From the NCBI GenBank assembly GCA_038373885.1, contig JAWZYV010012362.1, positions 62,001 through 126,000 of the forward strand: a DNA stretch of 64,000 bases, in the 5' to 3' direction. The position numbers and the translations under genes were made by a program. This document shows, piece after piece, positions 1-10,298 of the stretch. Positions within the stretch are counted from its first letter, which is position 1. Each line of letters begins with the position of its first letter. The notes beneath the pieces are model-generated. The model did not search any database. It was not told the origin of the DNA and saw nothing but the letters and a program-made list of their open reading frames with translations. Origin of the DNA: Cheiracanthium punctorium. Taxonomy: Eukaryota > Arthropoda > Arachnida > Araneae > Cheiracanthiidae.

Positions 1-960
1 AAATTCGATAACATGTTCAACAAAGACCGAAAGTGGCTAATCTATATAATTACATTCAAAGAACTGAATTAAAAACATATTTTGACTGTTGCCCGGTACC
101 AAAGCAAATTCCCAGACACAGTGTAATAAAGGGCAGAAGTGTGAGAGAGTTTGCAACAGATATAGTTTAATAATAAAAACAAAAATTCTTTTAAAAAGTG
201 CATCCTAAGACTAGTAATAATTATATTGTTAAGCATAATAAAATTAACTCAGGGGAATCTACAGTCATCAACTTTTGCTTGTTTTCCTAATCCGGCATGT
301 TTCTGTTTTAATTTCTATTCTTCCTTGTATATTTTCATTGTGCACACGTCAGCTCCCAATATCTGCCACAAATAGTTCTAAATTATGGTAAATTGTTGTA
401 TATTTGTAAACATTAGTTCCACGATTGTTATCCTTTAATGACACTTTGTTTTTAAATATAAATATATAACATGCAGGATTACAATGATTCTCCATTGTCA
501 TTTCATTTCATTAACTGGACAGGTCATGTGCGACTCTCAGTATCAGAGCGAGCGCATTGAGCTAGACAGGCTCGGTTTTTATATTTAAATTAGTTTTAAA
601 ACTATTTGTCATTCTTGTTAACTAAATTGTTAACAAACTTGCACCAAAGCATAAAACAAACAATTACTACACTTAAAACTCTTATTCTAAAAGTTATTGG
701 TATGGTTTTAATCATTATTGTTCCGAATAGAGAAAAAATAAATGTATGGCTTTCACACTGGTTTATCAAAAGGAAAATACATATTTATTATAAAAATACC
801 ACATCATTTTTCATAATGACTTTAACAATTATTAATTATATAGTACATCCGAATAAAACTTATATTCCATTCACATTTTTTGCATGTAGTACTGATATTG
901 GAATAAATGCTGACTTAAGAGCGCTCGCCAGACATTTAAGGCCCAGGATCTTGTTTTTGT
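1..960. other. AT-rich non-coding flank
   Basis: I see no supportable gene here. A 118-codon ATG frame lies at 606-962, but it is low-complexity, rich in I, L, T and K, and shows no domain, signal peptide or splice context. I treat it as a chance frame in AT-rich DNA. Confidence 0.6.
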
Positions 961-967
961 AAAAGAA

Positions 968-1070
968 AATCAAAATCAGTGCATTTAATCATAATCGTTT
1001 TATACTTTTATATTATCCTAAGTGGCAACACTGTGCTTAGTGTCACTTGCTGTGTTTACCTTTTTCCCAG
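968..1070 (+). repeat. 5' LTR fragment of the copia relic
   Basis: About 100 bp match the start of the 3' LTR (3113-3215) with only scattered substitutions, including the shared stretch AAGTGGCAACACT-type core and TGCTGTGTTTACC. The match ends near 1070, where inverted gag-derived sequence begins, so this LTR is truncated. Confidence 0.75.
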
Positions 1071-1081
1071 ATACCGATGGC

Positions 1082-1255
1082 CAGGGGCATAGCCAAGGGG
1101 GGGGGAGGTGTTAGGGGGGGGGGGTCATAACTCCCCCATGAACTTTTTGCCATGCAAAATGTATATTCTTCACTCCCTTATCACACACATGTATGCATAT
1201 ATGTGAGTTGCAGTAGTCATAACCCCCCCATGAAAAATTTCTGGCTATGCCCCTG
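1082..1255. mobile_element. 174-bp hAT-type MITE with 8-bp TSD
   Basis: The ends are inverted repeats (CAGGGGCATAGCCA at the left, TGGCTATGCCCCTG at the right). They are flanked by identical 8-bp direct repeats CCGATGGC at 1074-1081 and 1256-1263. An 8-bp duplication plus a CAGGGG-type end is the hAT signature. The element has no coding capacity and contains two G-rich runs. It sits within the copia relic, so it is the younger insertion. Confidence 0.9.
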
Positions 1256-1263
1256 CCGATGGC

Positions 1264-1542
1264 ACTTTTGCAGGTTGCTGTCAGCTCGATGTTGGCATCG
1301 TCCATGGATCTCACAAGAATCAATTGAGCCAGGGAATCAGCCTTGTTGAATTCTTTACGTTGCTTGACGAACTCAGCATCAGCTGCCTGAGCTTCATTCT
1401 GAGCCGCAGGACAGCTTCTCTCGCCACTATTGAGATCAAACACATCGTTGTGTTTTAGGAGCAATTCATTTTGTCTCCTCCACTTGCTCCAGTTAGAGCT
1501 TCCACAAAAGTTTCTCAATATTTGCTTTAAATTCCATACCAT
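1264..1542 (-). pseudogene. copia gag fragment, inverted
   Basis: The minus-strand frame begins with a W-S-K-W motif followed by an LLKHNDVFD segment and ends in a KADSLAQLI..SM....I...T.KSA segment. This is the pattern of the UBN2/gag-polypeptide domain of copia retrotransposons, about 90 residues of it. Downstream the frame runs into the hAT MITE, so the C-terminal residues at 1111-1255 are not gag. The zinc knuckle and the rest of gag are absent. The strand is opposite to pol at 1675-2805, which implies an inversion or two separate insertions. Assignment rests on motif recognition only. Confidence 0.6.
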
Positions 1543-1659
1543 CTACCGGCACAACTTTGCATGTGCAAACCAACAACTCTCTCCCACTTCAATTCAATCA
1601 CAAAGAAAGTCCTTCTGCTGGACGCATAACCAGTTGAACTCTGTTATTACATCTCTGTT

Positions 1660-2805
1660 GTTGTAGAAATCTACATGAAGCAGCCTGAAAGCTTTGAAGA
1701 TGGGTCAGATCATGTGTGTAAATTGCTGAAAAGCATTTATGGTCTCAAACAAGCTCCTAGAGTTTGGAATGAACAGTTCAAAAGTTTTTCAGAAAAGTGT
1801 GGCTTAAGACAGTCTAATGCAGATCCTTGTTTGTTTCTGATTGATAACAAATCCATTTTTCTCATTGTGTATGTGGATGATGGAATTATTGCATCTGCAG
1901 ATAATCAGTTTGCATTGCAATTTCTAAAGAGTCTGCAAAATGAATTTAGTGTGGTGATTAGTGAGGCAACTATTTTCTGTGAATCCAAATTGAGTGTCTT
2001 GAGAATGGTGACATAGTGATAACATCAAGAGTCCTATTGTAAAAAGATTTTGAAACGTTTTAAAATGTCTGAGTGCAATTCAGTTAGTACACCTATGGAA
2101 AAGGGTACTATAACTACTGATCCATCAGAGCCTCTTAATACTTCTGTCCCCTATCGTGAGGCGATAGGAAGTCTGATGTTCCTATCTTGTGTTTCAAGGC
2201 CTGACATATGCTACTCTGTTGGTGTGCTTTCTCAAGTTTTAGAGAAGCCTCAACTTGTGCATTGGGCCATGACAAAAAGAATCATGCACTACCTAAAACG
2301 GACAGGAAAGTGTGGTATTCTGTACCAAAGTAATGTAGGTGGTACTCTTCAGCGTTTTTCTGACGCTGACTATGCTGGTGATCCACTCTCCAGAAGATCC
2401 ACTTCAGGGATGATCTTTGTGTTTAACAATGGTGCTATTTCATGGAAAAGTCAACGTCAAAGCTGCATAGCTCTTTCAACAACTGAAGCTGAGTTTGTTG
2501 CGGCTAATCAAGCTGCTAAAGAAGCTATATGGCTTACAAATCTGATGTGTGAATTGAATGAACCAAGTGTCCCATTATTAGAGATGGACAATCAAAGTGC
2601 TATTAGATTAGTTAAGAACCCTGAATTTCACTGTAGAACTAAACATATTGACATTCGTTACAAGCTTATTAGAGATTTGTATCAGATGAAAAAGCTTAAT
2701 GTGGGTTATTGTAGCAGTGAAAATCAAGCTGCTGATATTCTAACTAAGCCTTTGGTTAAGGATACATTTTTAAAGCTTAGAAAGTTAATTAGAATGATTA
2801 ATTAA
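1660..2805 (+). pseudogene. copia pol fragment: reverse transcriptase and RNase H
   Basis: The 5' part has the copia RT signature YMKQPESF-like start, KSIYGLKQAPR.WN and the catalytic YVDDG at about 1869-1883. The 3' part (2050-2805) has the typical copia RNase H region: SDADYAGD, RRSTSG, SWKSQRQ, LSTTEAEF, DNQSAI, the KHIDI.Y motif and a C-terminal ADILTKPL. The two parts are in the same frame but are separated by stops at 2014-2022. Between about 1970 and 2035 the conserved reading shifts to another frame and back, and the glycine codon of the FLG motif has become TGA. So there are two frameshifts and nonsense changes. Integrase and the first RT motifs are missing upstream. Confidence 0.85.
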
Positions 2806-2877
2806 GATCTTTTCTTTATGTTACTGCGTGAATTCTTCATGTTTGTGTTTGTATACTCAAGAGTTCTTTTATATTTA

Positions 2878-3090
2878 ACTAATGTGATTAGTATGATACT
2901 TCTTTGATATTTGACTAATGTGTTTAGTATGATATTTCTTTGATATTTAACTAATGTGACTAGTATGATACTTCTTTGATATTTGACTAATGTGTTTAGT
3001 ATGATACTTCTTTGATATTTGACTAATGTGCTTAGTATGATACTTCTTTGATATTTGACTAATGTGTTATTTCTAAGTGATAAGTGTTTT
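2878..3090 (+). repeat. 36-bp tandem repeat in the copia 3' non-coding region
   Basis: The phrase ACTAATGTG recurs at 2878, 2914, 2950, 2986, 3022 and 3058, an exact 36-bp period with few substitutions. The array lies between the pol stop codon (2805) and the polypurine tract/3' LTR (3104). Confidence 0.9.
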
Positions 3091-3103
3091 GATTTAGGGG
3101 AAG

Positions 3104-3347
3104 TGTTGAAGTAAAATCAAAATCAATGCATTTAATCGTAATCATTTTATACTTTTATGTTAGCCTAAGTGGCAACACTATGCTTAGCGTCACTTGCTGT
3201 GTTTACCTTTTCCCATGTGCTAGTGCTTGTTGTCTTCGTGCTCTTCTAAGTGATAATTTCTCCCATCTTCAAATTTACCTTAATAAATGAATTAGTTTTT
3301 CTATGGCTTCATCATTGTGTTTTGTGTTGAACTCTTGTTGTTACAAC
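3104..3347 (+). repeat. 3' LTR of the copia relic
   Basis: It starts with TGTTGAAG directly after a purine-rich tract and contains an AATAAATGAATT-type polyadenylation region near 3282-3290. The end near 3347 (TTGTTACAAC) is estimated from the TG...CA-like rule; the final dinucleotide is not perfect. The first ~100 bp are repeated at 968-1070. Confidence 0.7.
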
Positions 3348-5079
3348 TGTTTTATGTAATAAAGGGGAAACCGAAATTCTAGAAATGCCTCTAGTAGGTA
3401 AATAGATGACCTGGAATGCAGGTACACTAAATCTAAAGAAAATTCACTGTACAGTTTATTTTTTACAGTAGTTTTTATTATTGCCCAGGCCTGAGGGATT
3501 AAAATACGGTTACAGAAGTTAACTGCTTTTAATACAACACATTGGTATACAATAAATTTCTAGGCTCCTGACTGGAGAAAGCTTAACTTTTTTTTTTTTT
3601 TTAATGTTTAACTAAGAATTTTAACTGAATTTATTAGCATTAGAATTTACTTTAGATTCTGATTGGCGCTCAGCTCATGGTGTAAATTATTTTAGAAAGA
3701 TTGGTGATAAATTTATTAAGTATAGAATGTAAATTACTCAAAATTAAAAAAAGGTACATACCTGCAGAACAATTTCACTCCTTGTAGTTAATATATGAAT
3801 ATTTTTACTGAAACTCAATTGTCTTGATCAGAAATCCGGAAGATCCGTCTTGTGCCCCTGTATTCTTCCGTGATAGGATAGAGTGCGCGATAACTACTGG
3901 AGAAAAATCATGGGTCTCCATATGAAACGGCGGCATGACGGTGAGCGGACACTTCTACGGCTGACAGGAAGTGTGTGTGGCAACCCGTTTAGAATTATTC
4001 TTTTCTCTAGGAGGCCAGATTAAAGGGGAAAAAAAAAAAAGAGGAGAACGACAAGACATAAGAGCAGTCCGCAAGAGGATTTAGTTTAGATTTCTGGAGA
4101 TGTTTGAATGAACTTTGATTATACGTTAAAAAAGTGACCAACTGTCAAAAATAGTTACCAATAGTGACAACTACTAAAAATAGTGAGAAAAAGTAAGAAA
4201 AGTAACTCGGGCCGAGCCCTGTATATAGGGTAAGGTGGCAGATGCAGCACAGATAAATAAATATTAAAGTATATATGTCACTAAGAAATTCCAAAACTAC
4301 ATGTCGTTGTTAGATTGATTTGTGAAATATTTGACCTATACTATTCTTTGCATATCTATAGTTTGGCCATTGAAGATGACAAGAGTTCAGCTCGGGCTCA
4401 GGCTCCTGATAGATTGGTAAACATTTTCCCTAATTTATAACTTACGGGAGATAGGGAGACGAAGCGCTCTTTTGAAATATCCCACTAGATCTCAAAAAAG
4501 TAAAGAGGTATCCATAAAATTCTGGCTGCATAGCAATACTCAAGAATATCTAAAAATCGATTTCAGAACATTTTGAAAATAATCCTGCAAGGAGGGTAGA
4601 ACAGGGAGGAGGGTGTCCATTTTCATTAAAAGATTCTCGCTTTAAAATTTAAGAAATATGAGTCCTATACCTAAAATCAACTTGTGAGTGAATCAATATT
4701 TGTTGAAATTATATTTCATTGAATTTCATGTAAACAACATACTTTCCGGTAGACTTAACATTTTTTACAAGTTATTTTGTTGTTAACGAAAGTTTTCAGA
4801 TTCAAGTTTTTGACTGGCGCTTTTCTGTATCTTGTATTATATATTAAAAATGACCTATTGAAATTTCTTCAGAAATTATTATGATTTAAGAAACCTAAAT
4901 ATGAAAAAATTAAGTGTATTCACTTTGTTAAACTATCTATTTTATTTGCAATAAGAATCTGAGCTCATGATAGTCAATCCATCCAAGTCCTTTTTTACTA
5001 ATTTGGTGCTCTCTAAAAATAAGAAGCAATTTTACCTCATGACTGTCAACAATTTCCAAAATCTGATAAATTTTATTTT
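3348..5079. other. Non-coding stretch, no gene seen
   Basis: This is AT-rich sequence with short homopolymer runs (T at 3589-3602, A at 4029-4040) and a slightly GC-richer patch at 3830-4000. No open frame with recognisable motifs, TIRs or splice-framed exon was found. Confidence 0.6.
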
Positions 5080-5440
5080 TGGAGAAAAAAAAGTCTGTTT
5101 TTGGTAAATTATATGATTTTAAAGGTGCCACCTGAAGATATTGTCAAAATCACGACTATTAACTATTTCAAGGAGATATTTCTCCATACTCGGGTGATAT
5201 AGATTTCAAAAATTCGCAAAAATTATTTTCAGGAAAAAAATGTCTATTTTAGCCAAAATTCCCAATTTTAAAGTGGCTAGAGCCACCAGAACACTAGGTC
5301 TGATTTCGATTTTGAAAATTCACAAAGAATTGTGCTTTTGGGAAAATATGTCTAATTTGGTTCAAATCACTTATTTTAAAGGCTCCAGCTTCTACCGAAG
5401 ATATTGTTTGATTTCATTAAAAAAATTCACACAGTTATTA
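5080..5440. repeat. Diverged tandem repeat, about three units
   Basis: Three related segments begin near 5080, 5231 and 5336. Each has a GGAAAAAA.TGTCT start, an AATTTTAAAG.GGC middle and a GA.TTT.AAAATTCACA end. Spacing is irregular (about 105-150 bp), so this is an old tandem duplication. The short frames here are not convincing genes. Confidence 0.5.
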
Positions 5441-5838
5441 ACCAACCCAAGAGCTAACTTTTTCATACTAGGCTCTCATCAATTTCAAAAGTCGGTGCAA
5501 AAGTGATATTTTTGGCCCGCCCTCATGTACAGCTACCATGATGATTTTTTATATTAATATGGCAACCATTTCAGAGTAATATTCCTTCCTTTAAAATTAA
5601 AATGGCGATTTGGAGCATTAAGTACAGCATTCCTTATATATCTTTTTGGTTGTCAATTAATGTATTTGTAATAATTGTATTCACATTTTCAAATTTCTTA
5701 ACTGGGGCATTTACCGCTAATTTGTTCAGGTTTGTTTTAATCTAATTCCTTTGGGAGTGTCATGTGCCTGGGGTTATGTAGAATTAAATGCGACAACCAG
5801 AACTTTTATGTTTTAATAACAGTTTGTGCCTGGGCAGG

Positions 5839-5877
5839 TCGCCAGTGTGCAGCGATGTTGGCGCTGCACACTGGCGA
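5839..5877. repeat. Perfect 16-bp inverted repeat (hairpin)
   Basis: Arms 5839-5854 and 5862-5877 are exact reverse complements (TCGCCAGTGTGCAGCG in the left arm) separated by the 7-base loop ATGTTGG. The stem is much more GC-rich than its surroundings. RNA from either strand would form a strong stem-loop. Confidence 0.9.
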
Positions 5878-6002
5878 AGAGACTGACTTTTAAAGTAGGA
5901 ATCAGCGGATGAAGGTTATCTGCAGCTGAGCCAACAACTATCAATCAAATTGAGGGGAGAGTTGCATCGAATTCCTTATCTTGCTCCCCCTCAAAAATAA
6001 GC

Positions 6003-6153
6003 AACCTCTGGCCCTTTGCCAAACACAAAAAAACATGACTGGGTTTGGCCACTGTTGTAGAAGGGACCTCGAAAATATGCAGACACTGACCCGTTGCATG
6101 ATACAAAAAAACATCACCGAGTCTGGCCATCACTGTAAGGGCCCCTTGAAGAT
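6003..6153. repeat. Two diverged 75-bp tandem units
   Basis: Units at about 6003-6077 and 6078-6153 share an ACACAAAAAAACAT/ATACAAAAAAACAT core, a TCTGGCC/TTTGGCC segment and a final GA.GATATA/GAAAATA end. The similar short frames on both strands are by-products of the duplication. Confidence 0.55.
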
Positions 6154-6648
6154 ATACTACCATTGTCTTATCCTACAAAAGAAACCCACTAATTCAAAAA
6201 TGCACTAAACTGCTGTTTTGCTGTGTCTAATGTGACAACAGATATATGATTACATTTCTTAATTGAAAGCAATGAATCCATTCACGTCTCACAAATTGAA
6301 GGGTTTGATCTAATTGGGAGTGGATTTAAACACGCTAACGATCCAACACCCTTATTCACCAACCAGGTGTCAGTACTAGAATCACATAGTACAAGTTTCA
6401 GGACTAGCACGAAGATTAACCGCAAAGGTATTCACGAAAAAACTTGGATTGCTATAATCCAAAATCTGACAGTGTTTTTGTAAGCTTGTCTGTGATTGGT
6501 CAGATTAATTTGAATTCTTTTTTTGGCAACACTCAAGAGATCCTCGCTCATGTTTTGATGATTTTGTATACGATAGCAGTACGAGTGTGTTTGTATATAA
6601 TATTTTCTGTCGCACGTGTTGGTAGTTTCCCTAGATATCTTTCCCCAG

Positions 6649-6890
6649 AGAAAAAACTTTACCGAATTTGAAATCGAATTATTATTGGCATGTATTGAAA
6701 AATACAAGAATGTAATAAACAATAAAATTATGAATGTTGTCAGCAATTCAGAAAAAAAAAGGCAGCCTGGAATGCGATCGCGGCTGACTTCAATAGCCAA
6801 TCGCCGAATTGTAAGAGGACCTCCACTCAGCTGATTATGCTTTACAAAAATTTGAAGCGAAAATCAAACAAAAGTAGAGCTAATCAATGA
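6649..6890 (+). pseudogene. Myb/SANT-like DNA-binding domain fragment
   Basis: An acceptor-like CTTTCCCCAG precedes an open segment reading R-K-N-F-T-E-F-E-I-E-L-L-L. It continues in another frame as K-K-A-A-W-N-A-I-A-A-D-F-N-S, then a KRT.TQL...Y.NLK.K end. The pattern (acidic helix start, a conserved W at the start of helix 2, then RT..QL..W/Y.N.K) is that of the Myb/SANT-like domain found in many arthropod zeste/FSBP-type proteins and in Harbinger-associated proteins. The frame change sits in an A-run at about 6749-6760, so this copy is broken, unless the run length is a sequencing error. A possible next exon lies at 7148-7185, and a C-terminal coiled-coil piece of the same family type is at 18594-19028. 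Confidence 0.6.
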
Positions 6891-7147
6891 ATGAAGGTTT
6901 TCCGAATGGGAGAAGATCGATCACCTCAATCAACAAAAGTGTGTAACATTGAAGACTGATTGCTGGCCATGGGTGCCATCGCTACGCTGCTGCTGAACCC
7001 ATACGACTGATCACACATATCATACGTCAACAAACAGTAAGTTAGTTTAATATTCAAATTATGTAAAAATCAATTGAATTCAAAAGACTGCGTATCTGTA
7101 TTCCCTTTGGTAGTTCTAAATTAATTTTTTCCCCCTCTCAATTCCAG

Positions 7148-7185
7148 CTGCATTAATCGTTGATGTTCAAGAGGAGACAATTGAA
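7148..7185 (+). CDS. Possible 38-bp exon downstream of the Myb/SANT fragment
   Basis: The segment is framed by a pyrimidine-rich acceptor (CTCTCAATTCCAG) and a strong donor (GTAAGC). It reads A-L-I-V-D-V-Q-E-E-T-I-E, the sort of acidic linker that follows the Myb/SANT domain in such proteins. The assignment is an inference from position and splice signals; no independent motif supports it. Confidence 0.3.
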
Positions 7186-7189
7186 GTAA

Positions 7190-8220
7190 GCTTTTAAACA
7201 TTATTTTCTAACTATGTTAAATGCTGTAAGTTTGAATAACAGTGCTCTCATGATTTGTGCTTAGGTTTTTGTTTCATTTATTAGATATATTTACAATACT
7301 ACACTTAAAATTTTTAAATGTTTGTATAGTACTTAAATTTCCCTTAATGTCAAAATAATTGGATTTTAATGTAATGATGGCCAATTCCTAATGTGCAACG
7401 TACAGTTCCCGGTAGCAGAATTTTCTGTATCAATCTACAGCATTGTTATTACAAATCAGAATTTATCAGTGACCTTAACAATTTGTGAATAATGTACTTG
7501 ATTTATCTGCAAGCTATAAAATGATATGCAATGGCCACTGCCATGCTGCAGAGTTTCTGCTCCTGGGCTGCAGTTCTGCAATTGGTACTAACATATTATA
7601 CTGGCAGTCTGCCAAAACGAACGTTTTTTCTAAGATAAATGCCAGACGCATGAAATCATTAATGGTTTGGAAAACGATTGGCAACAGTTTGCCAGCACAT
7701 TTGACGAAAAAATAGTTTGGCAGAAGTGACTGGTGAGATAATACGTAAGTACCCTGCAATTTCAAAAGCTTGGTATCAGTTTTGCTGAACCCACTATTTT
7801 TTTTTTTCTTCTAATGTACTGCTGGTTATAAGAAGCTTCGAATGGCTGTGCAGTGAGAAAAATGTACTATCTGCTTTTTCTACAAATTACATCTTAATCA
7901 AAATTCATTGTGTTTTCCGACAGTTTTAAACGTGACTTATTTTTATTTGTATACAATTATGTAGCTACTTTGGATGAATACTTGGTCCAAATATACAAGA
8001 GTGCCAATTACATATACCAAATACTCCCAAAATCAAATTTCCAAATAGATTTATGCTACTAAGTGAAACTTTATTGAAATTTGGGGTCTTTTTTTCAAAG
8101 AGTGTTCTTGTATTAGGTGTCAAATTTCTTTGGGTATGCTCAGGAACTTTCTTTTGAAAAGATATCTCCTGGAACTAAAAATTAAACACATTTGCTTATA
8201 GAATGTTTCGGTACTTAGGT
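7190..8220. other. Non-coding stretch, no gene seen
   Basis: Two overlapping antiparallel frames (7485-7715 and 7514-7765) are short, cysteine/serine-mixed and lack motifs. I see no TIR, repeat or splice-framed coding exon beyond the 38-bp candidate just upstream. Confidence 0.5.
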
Positions 8221-9051
8221 ATTATACCGTCGAGATTTTCGCCATAAAAATTTTCACCTAGTTGGTGTCGCTAAGGTCGAGTTACCTTAAAATACTTCTG
8301 GTCAAATATTTACATGCCACCCGAATTGCCATAAAAACAAAAACCAATAGATACTGCCTTCTTTATTTGCTTGTGTACATAGATTTAAAGCAATAAATAT
8401 ATACAAGAGGTTCATACATTCTTATTTAGATAATAAGTTCAACATTTTGTGGCAATGAACGCGTAGTTTTCTCTGGAAACCAGAAAATAAGTCAAATTAA
8501 ATAAAGTCATTCATATTTAACTTAAACATCAACATATTATTCTGAAATAGCACCTACATAAAGTACTGACATCACACCTCTAGTTAAATAAAATATGCAG
8601 TTTATAAAACACAAAAATTTTGGTGTATTATAAACATAAACTTAATTCATAAATACTTAAATTCCATCAAGACATATAAAACATGTTTTAAAAATTCACA
8701 CACAAACATTTTAAAGTAAGTACAACACAAACGCAATTCATCAAACGGTGCCTTGGCAGCCTACACATAACAGTTCTGCTTAATGCAAACTCCGCAGTTA
8801 ATAACTTACACTTTTCATATTATTCCCATTACAATGCTTGGCTAAATGCTTAAATTTCGTTGTCATAAATCAATTTTAAAAATCAACCACACACATAAAA
8901 ATTATAAATTTTAAAAGAAAAGCGAATCATTTTTTCCTTAGCAGAACATACAGTATTTTGATGCACATTACCGCGTGCGCAATAGCATCGGAAATGCAGA
9001 GTACAAACATTTGGTGAGTTATCTCTTTGTCTGGCATGTCGACGGTATAAT
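8221..9051. mobile_element. Candidate non-autonomous TIR element (~830 bp)
   Basis: A perfect 13-bp inverted repeat ATTATACCGTCGA occurs at 8221-8233 and, reverse-complemented, at 9039-9051. The ends would fit a TA duplication with TACCGTCGA termini, or a 3-bp TTA/TAA duplication. There is no coding sequence inside; the interior is AT-rich. The superfamily is undecided because the TIR is short and the duplication is part of the repeat. Confidence 0.45.
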
Positions 9052-9263
9052 ATGCAAGTACCAATGTTTCTTACATTTTGCTCAAATAGTTTAAATTGAC
9101 ATTAAAATTTTAACTTTCTGATGTACACCTAAGTATACACAGTATGAAACTTCTTAAACAAGTTATCCGGAATTATTTTTCCGTAGATTAAATTCCAATT
9201 TTTTCTAAAGGAGAACATTTAATTAAGTTTTTTTTTTTTGTTTATTTTTATTTTATATTTTGA

Positions 9264-9983
9264 TAGGGATGCATTGAATATTCGGCTAAAATTCTAACCG
9301 AATATTTGGCCAATTACCGAATATTTGGTTAAAAATTTATTAAACTTTGATTGTATTGATTAATTGAATTGCTTTGTTTTTAAATAATATCTAATATTTT
9401 TATTTGCTGTAAAACTTCAGAAATTAAAACTCTGCAAAATGTAATATCCAACTGTTTCCTTTATATATTATTGGACCTTGTGCCATTAAACACCAACCAA
9501 ACAACCTTTATATATTATTAATAACTTTTTTAAATATTAGGGAAATGATAATTTTTTTACCTGCATATCTTATAAAAAAATTAGCAGTTACTTTATGAAC
9601 ATTTAATGTTATAATTTTTTTTCCTGGATACTCTTTCATATTTAAATGAGTTAGTAATAGTAAGGTAAATGTAATGTGTCTTAAGATTTAAGAAAAGATT
9701 GAAGAGCAATAAAATTTAAATTTAACATCGGAGCATTTTCTCTTAAATTAAAACTAATTGTTTGTTATATTAGTAAGTAATTAGTTAATTTAATATTATG
9801 GTACTATATTGTATCTTTCATTCAAGATATAAAAAATGTGTATTTCTTTAGAAATTGCCAAATATTTAAATTTGTTTACTATTTGGTTACTGAATATTAA
9901 AATATTCGGCCGAACTCAATATTCAGTTTGTCTGCCGACTAGGCAGTATACTGAATGCCAACCCAACATTCGGTGCATCCCTA
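9264..9983. mobile_element. 720-bp hAT-type MITE with 8-bp TSD
   Basis: The ends are TAGGGATGCATTGAATATTCGG at the left and the inverted CATTCGGTGCATCCCTA at the right. Both are flanked by identical 8-bp repeats TATTTTGA (9256-9263 and 9984-9991). Subterminal regions repeat CCGAATATTTGG-like motifs in both orientations. There is no transposase. A 32-bp non-LTR insertion lies inside at 9473-9504. Confidence 0.9.
9473..9504 (+). mobile_element. 32-bp 5'-truncated insertion of the local non-LTR family
   Basis: The sequence is the extreme 3' end of the family seen at 12453, 28632, 30907 and 53163: GGACCTTGTGCCATTAAACA followed by a CCAACCAAACAA tail, here on the plus strand. It is bracketed by identical 15-bp repeats CCTTTATATATTATT at 9458-9472 and 9505-9519. 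Only about 20 bases of unique element sequence plus the tail were copied. The boundary with the right repeat is ambiguous by two bases. Confidence 0.9.
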
Positions 9984-10298
9984 TATTTTGAGTACTTCAA
10001 CTATTCAAGTATAATTTAAAATGTAAGCAATCAGGTTAATTGCTTTATTTTTTTGTGTTTATGAGAGAGTTATCACATATTTACTAATTCCTCTCTATGT
10101 ATGATTATTAATCTTGATCTTAATTTTTTTAATATTATTTGTGTAGAACATGAACAATTAATACATATATGCTTCCAGTCAAACCAATGGGTGTTGTGAC
10201 TAATGACCTCCAACCAGTTATTAATAGTACATGTGATCCGGACCATTCAGGATAACAGATTCCGTACTGTAATATAATGAGCATTATCATTTGGTATA

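Larger units (their letters stand above)
961..3347 (+). mobile_element. Rearranged Ty1/copia LTR retrotransposon relic
   Basis: Two copies of an LTR-like sequence (about 968-1070 and 3104-3347) bracket a copia-type pol fragment on the plus strand and a gag fragment on the minus strand. A purine-rich tract (about 3095-3103) immediately precedes the TGTTGAAG start of the 3' LTR, as expected for plus-strand priming. The internal order is not canonical: gag is inverted relative to pol, and protease, integrase and the N-terminal half of reverse transcriptase are missing. The element is therefore a rearranged, dead copy. A hAT MITE is inserted at 1082-1255. The 5' limit is uncertain because the LTR copy there is truncated on both sides. 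Confidence 0.8.

Noticed and set aside
606..962. 118-codon plus-strand frame
   Set aside because: AT-rich low-complexity translation with no motif or splice context; it also runs into the copia LTR fragment.
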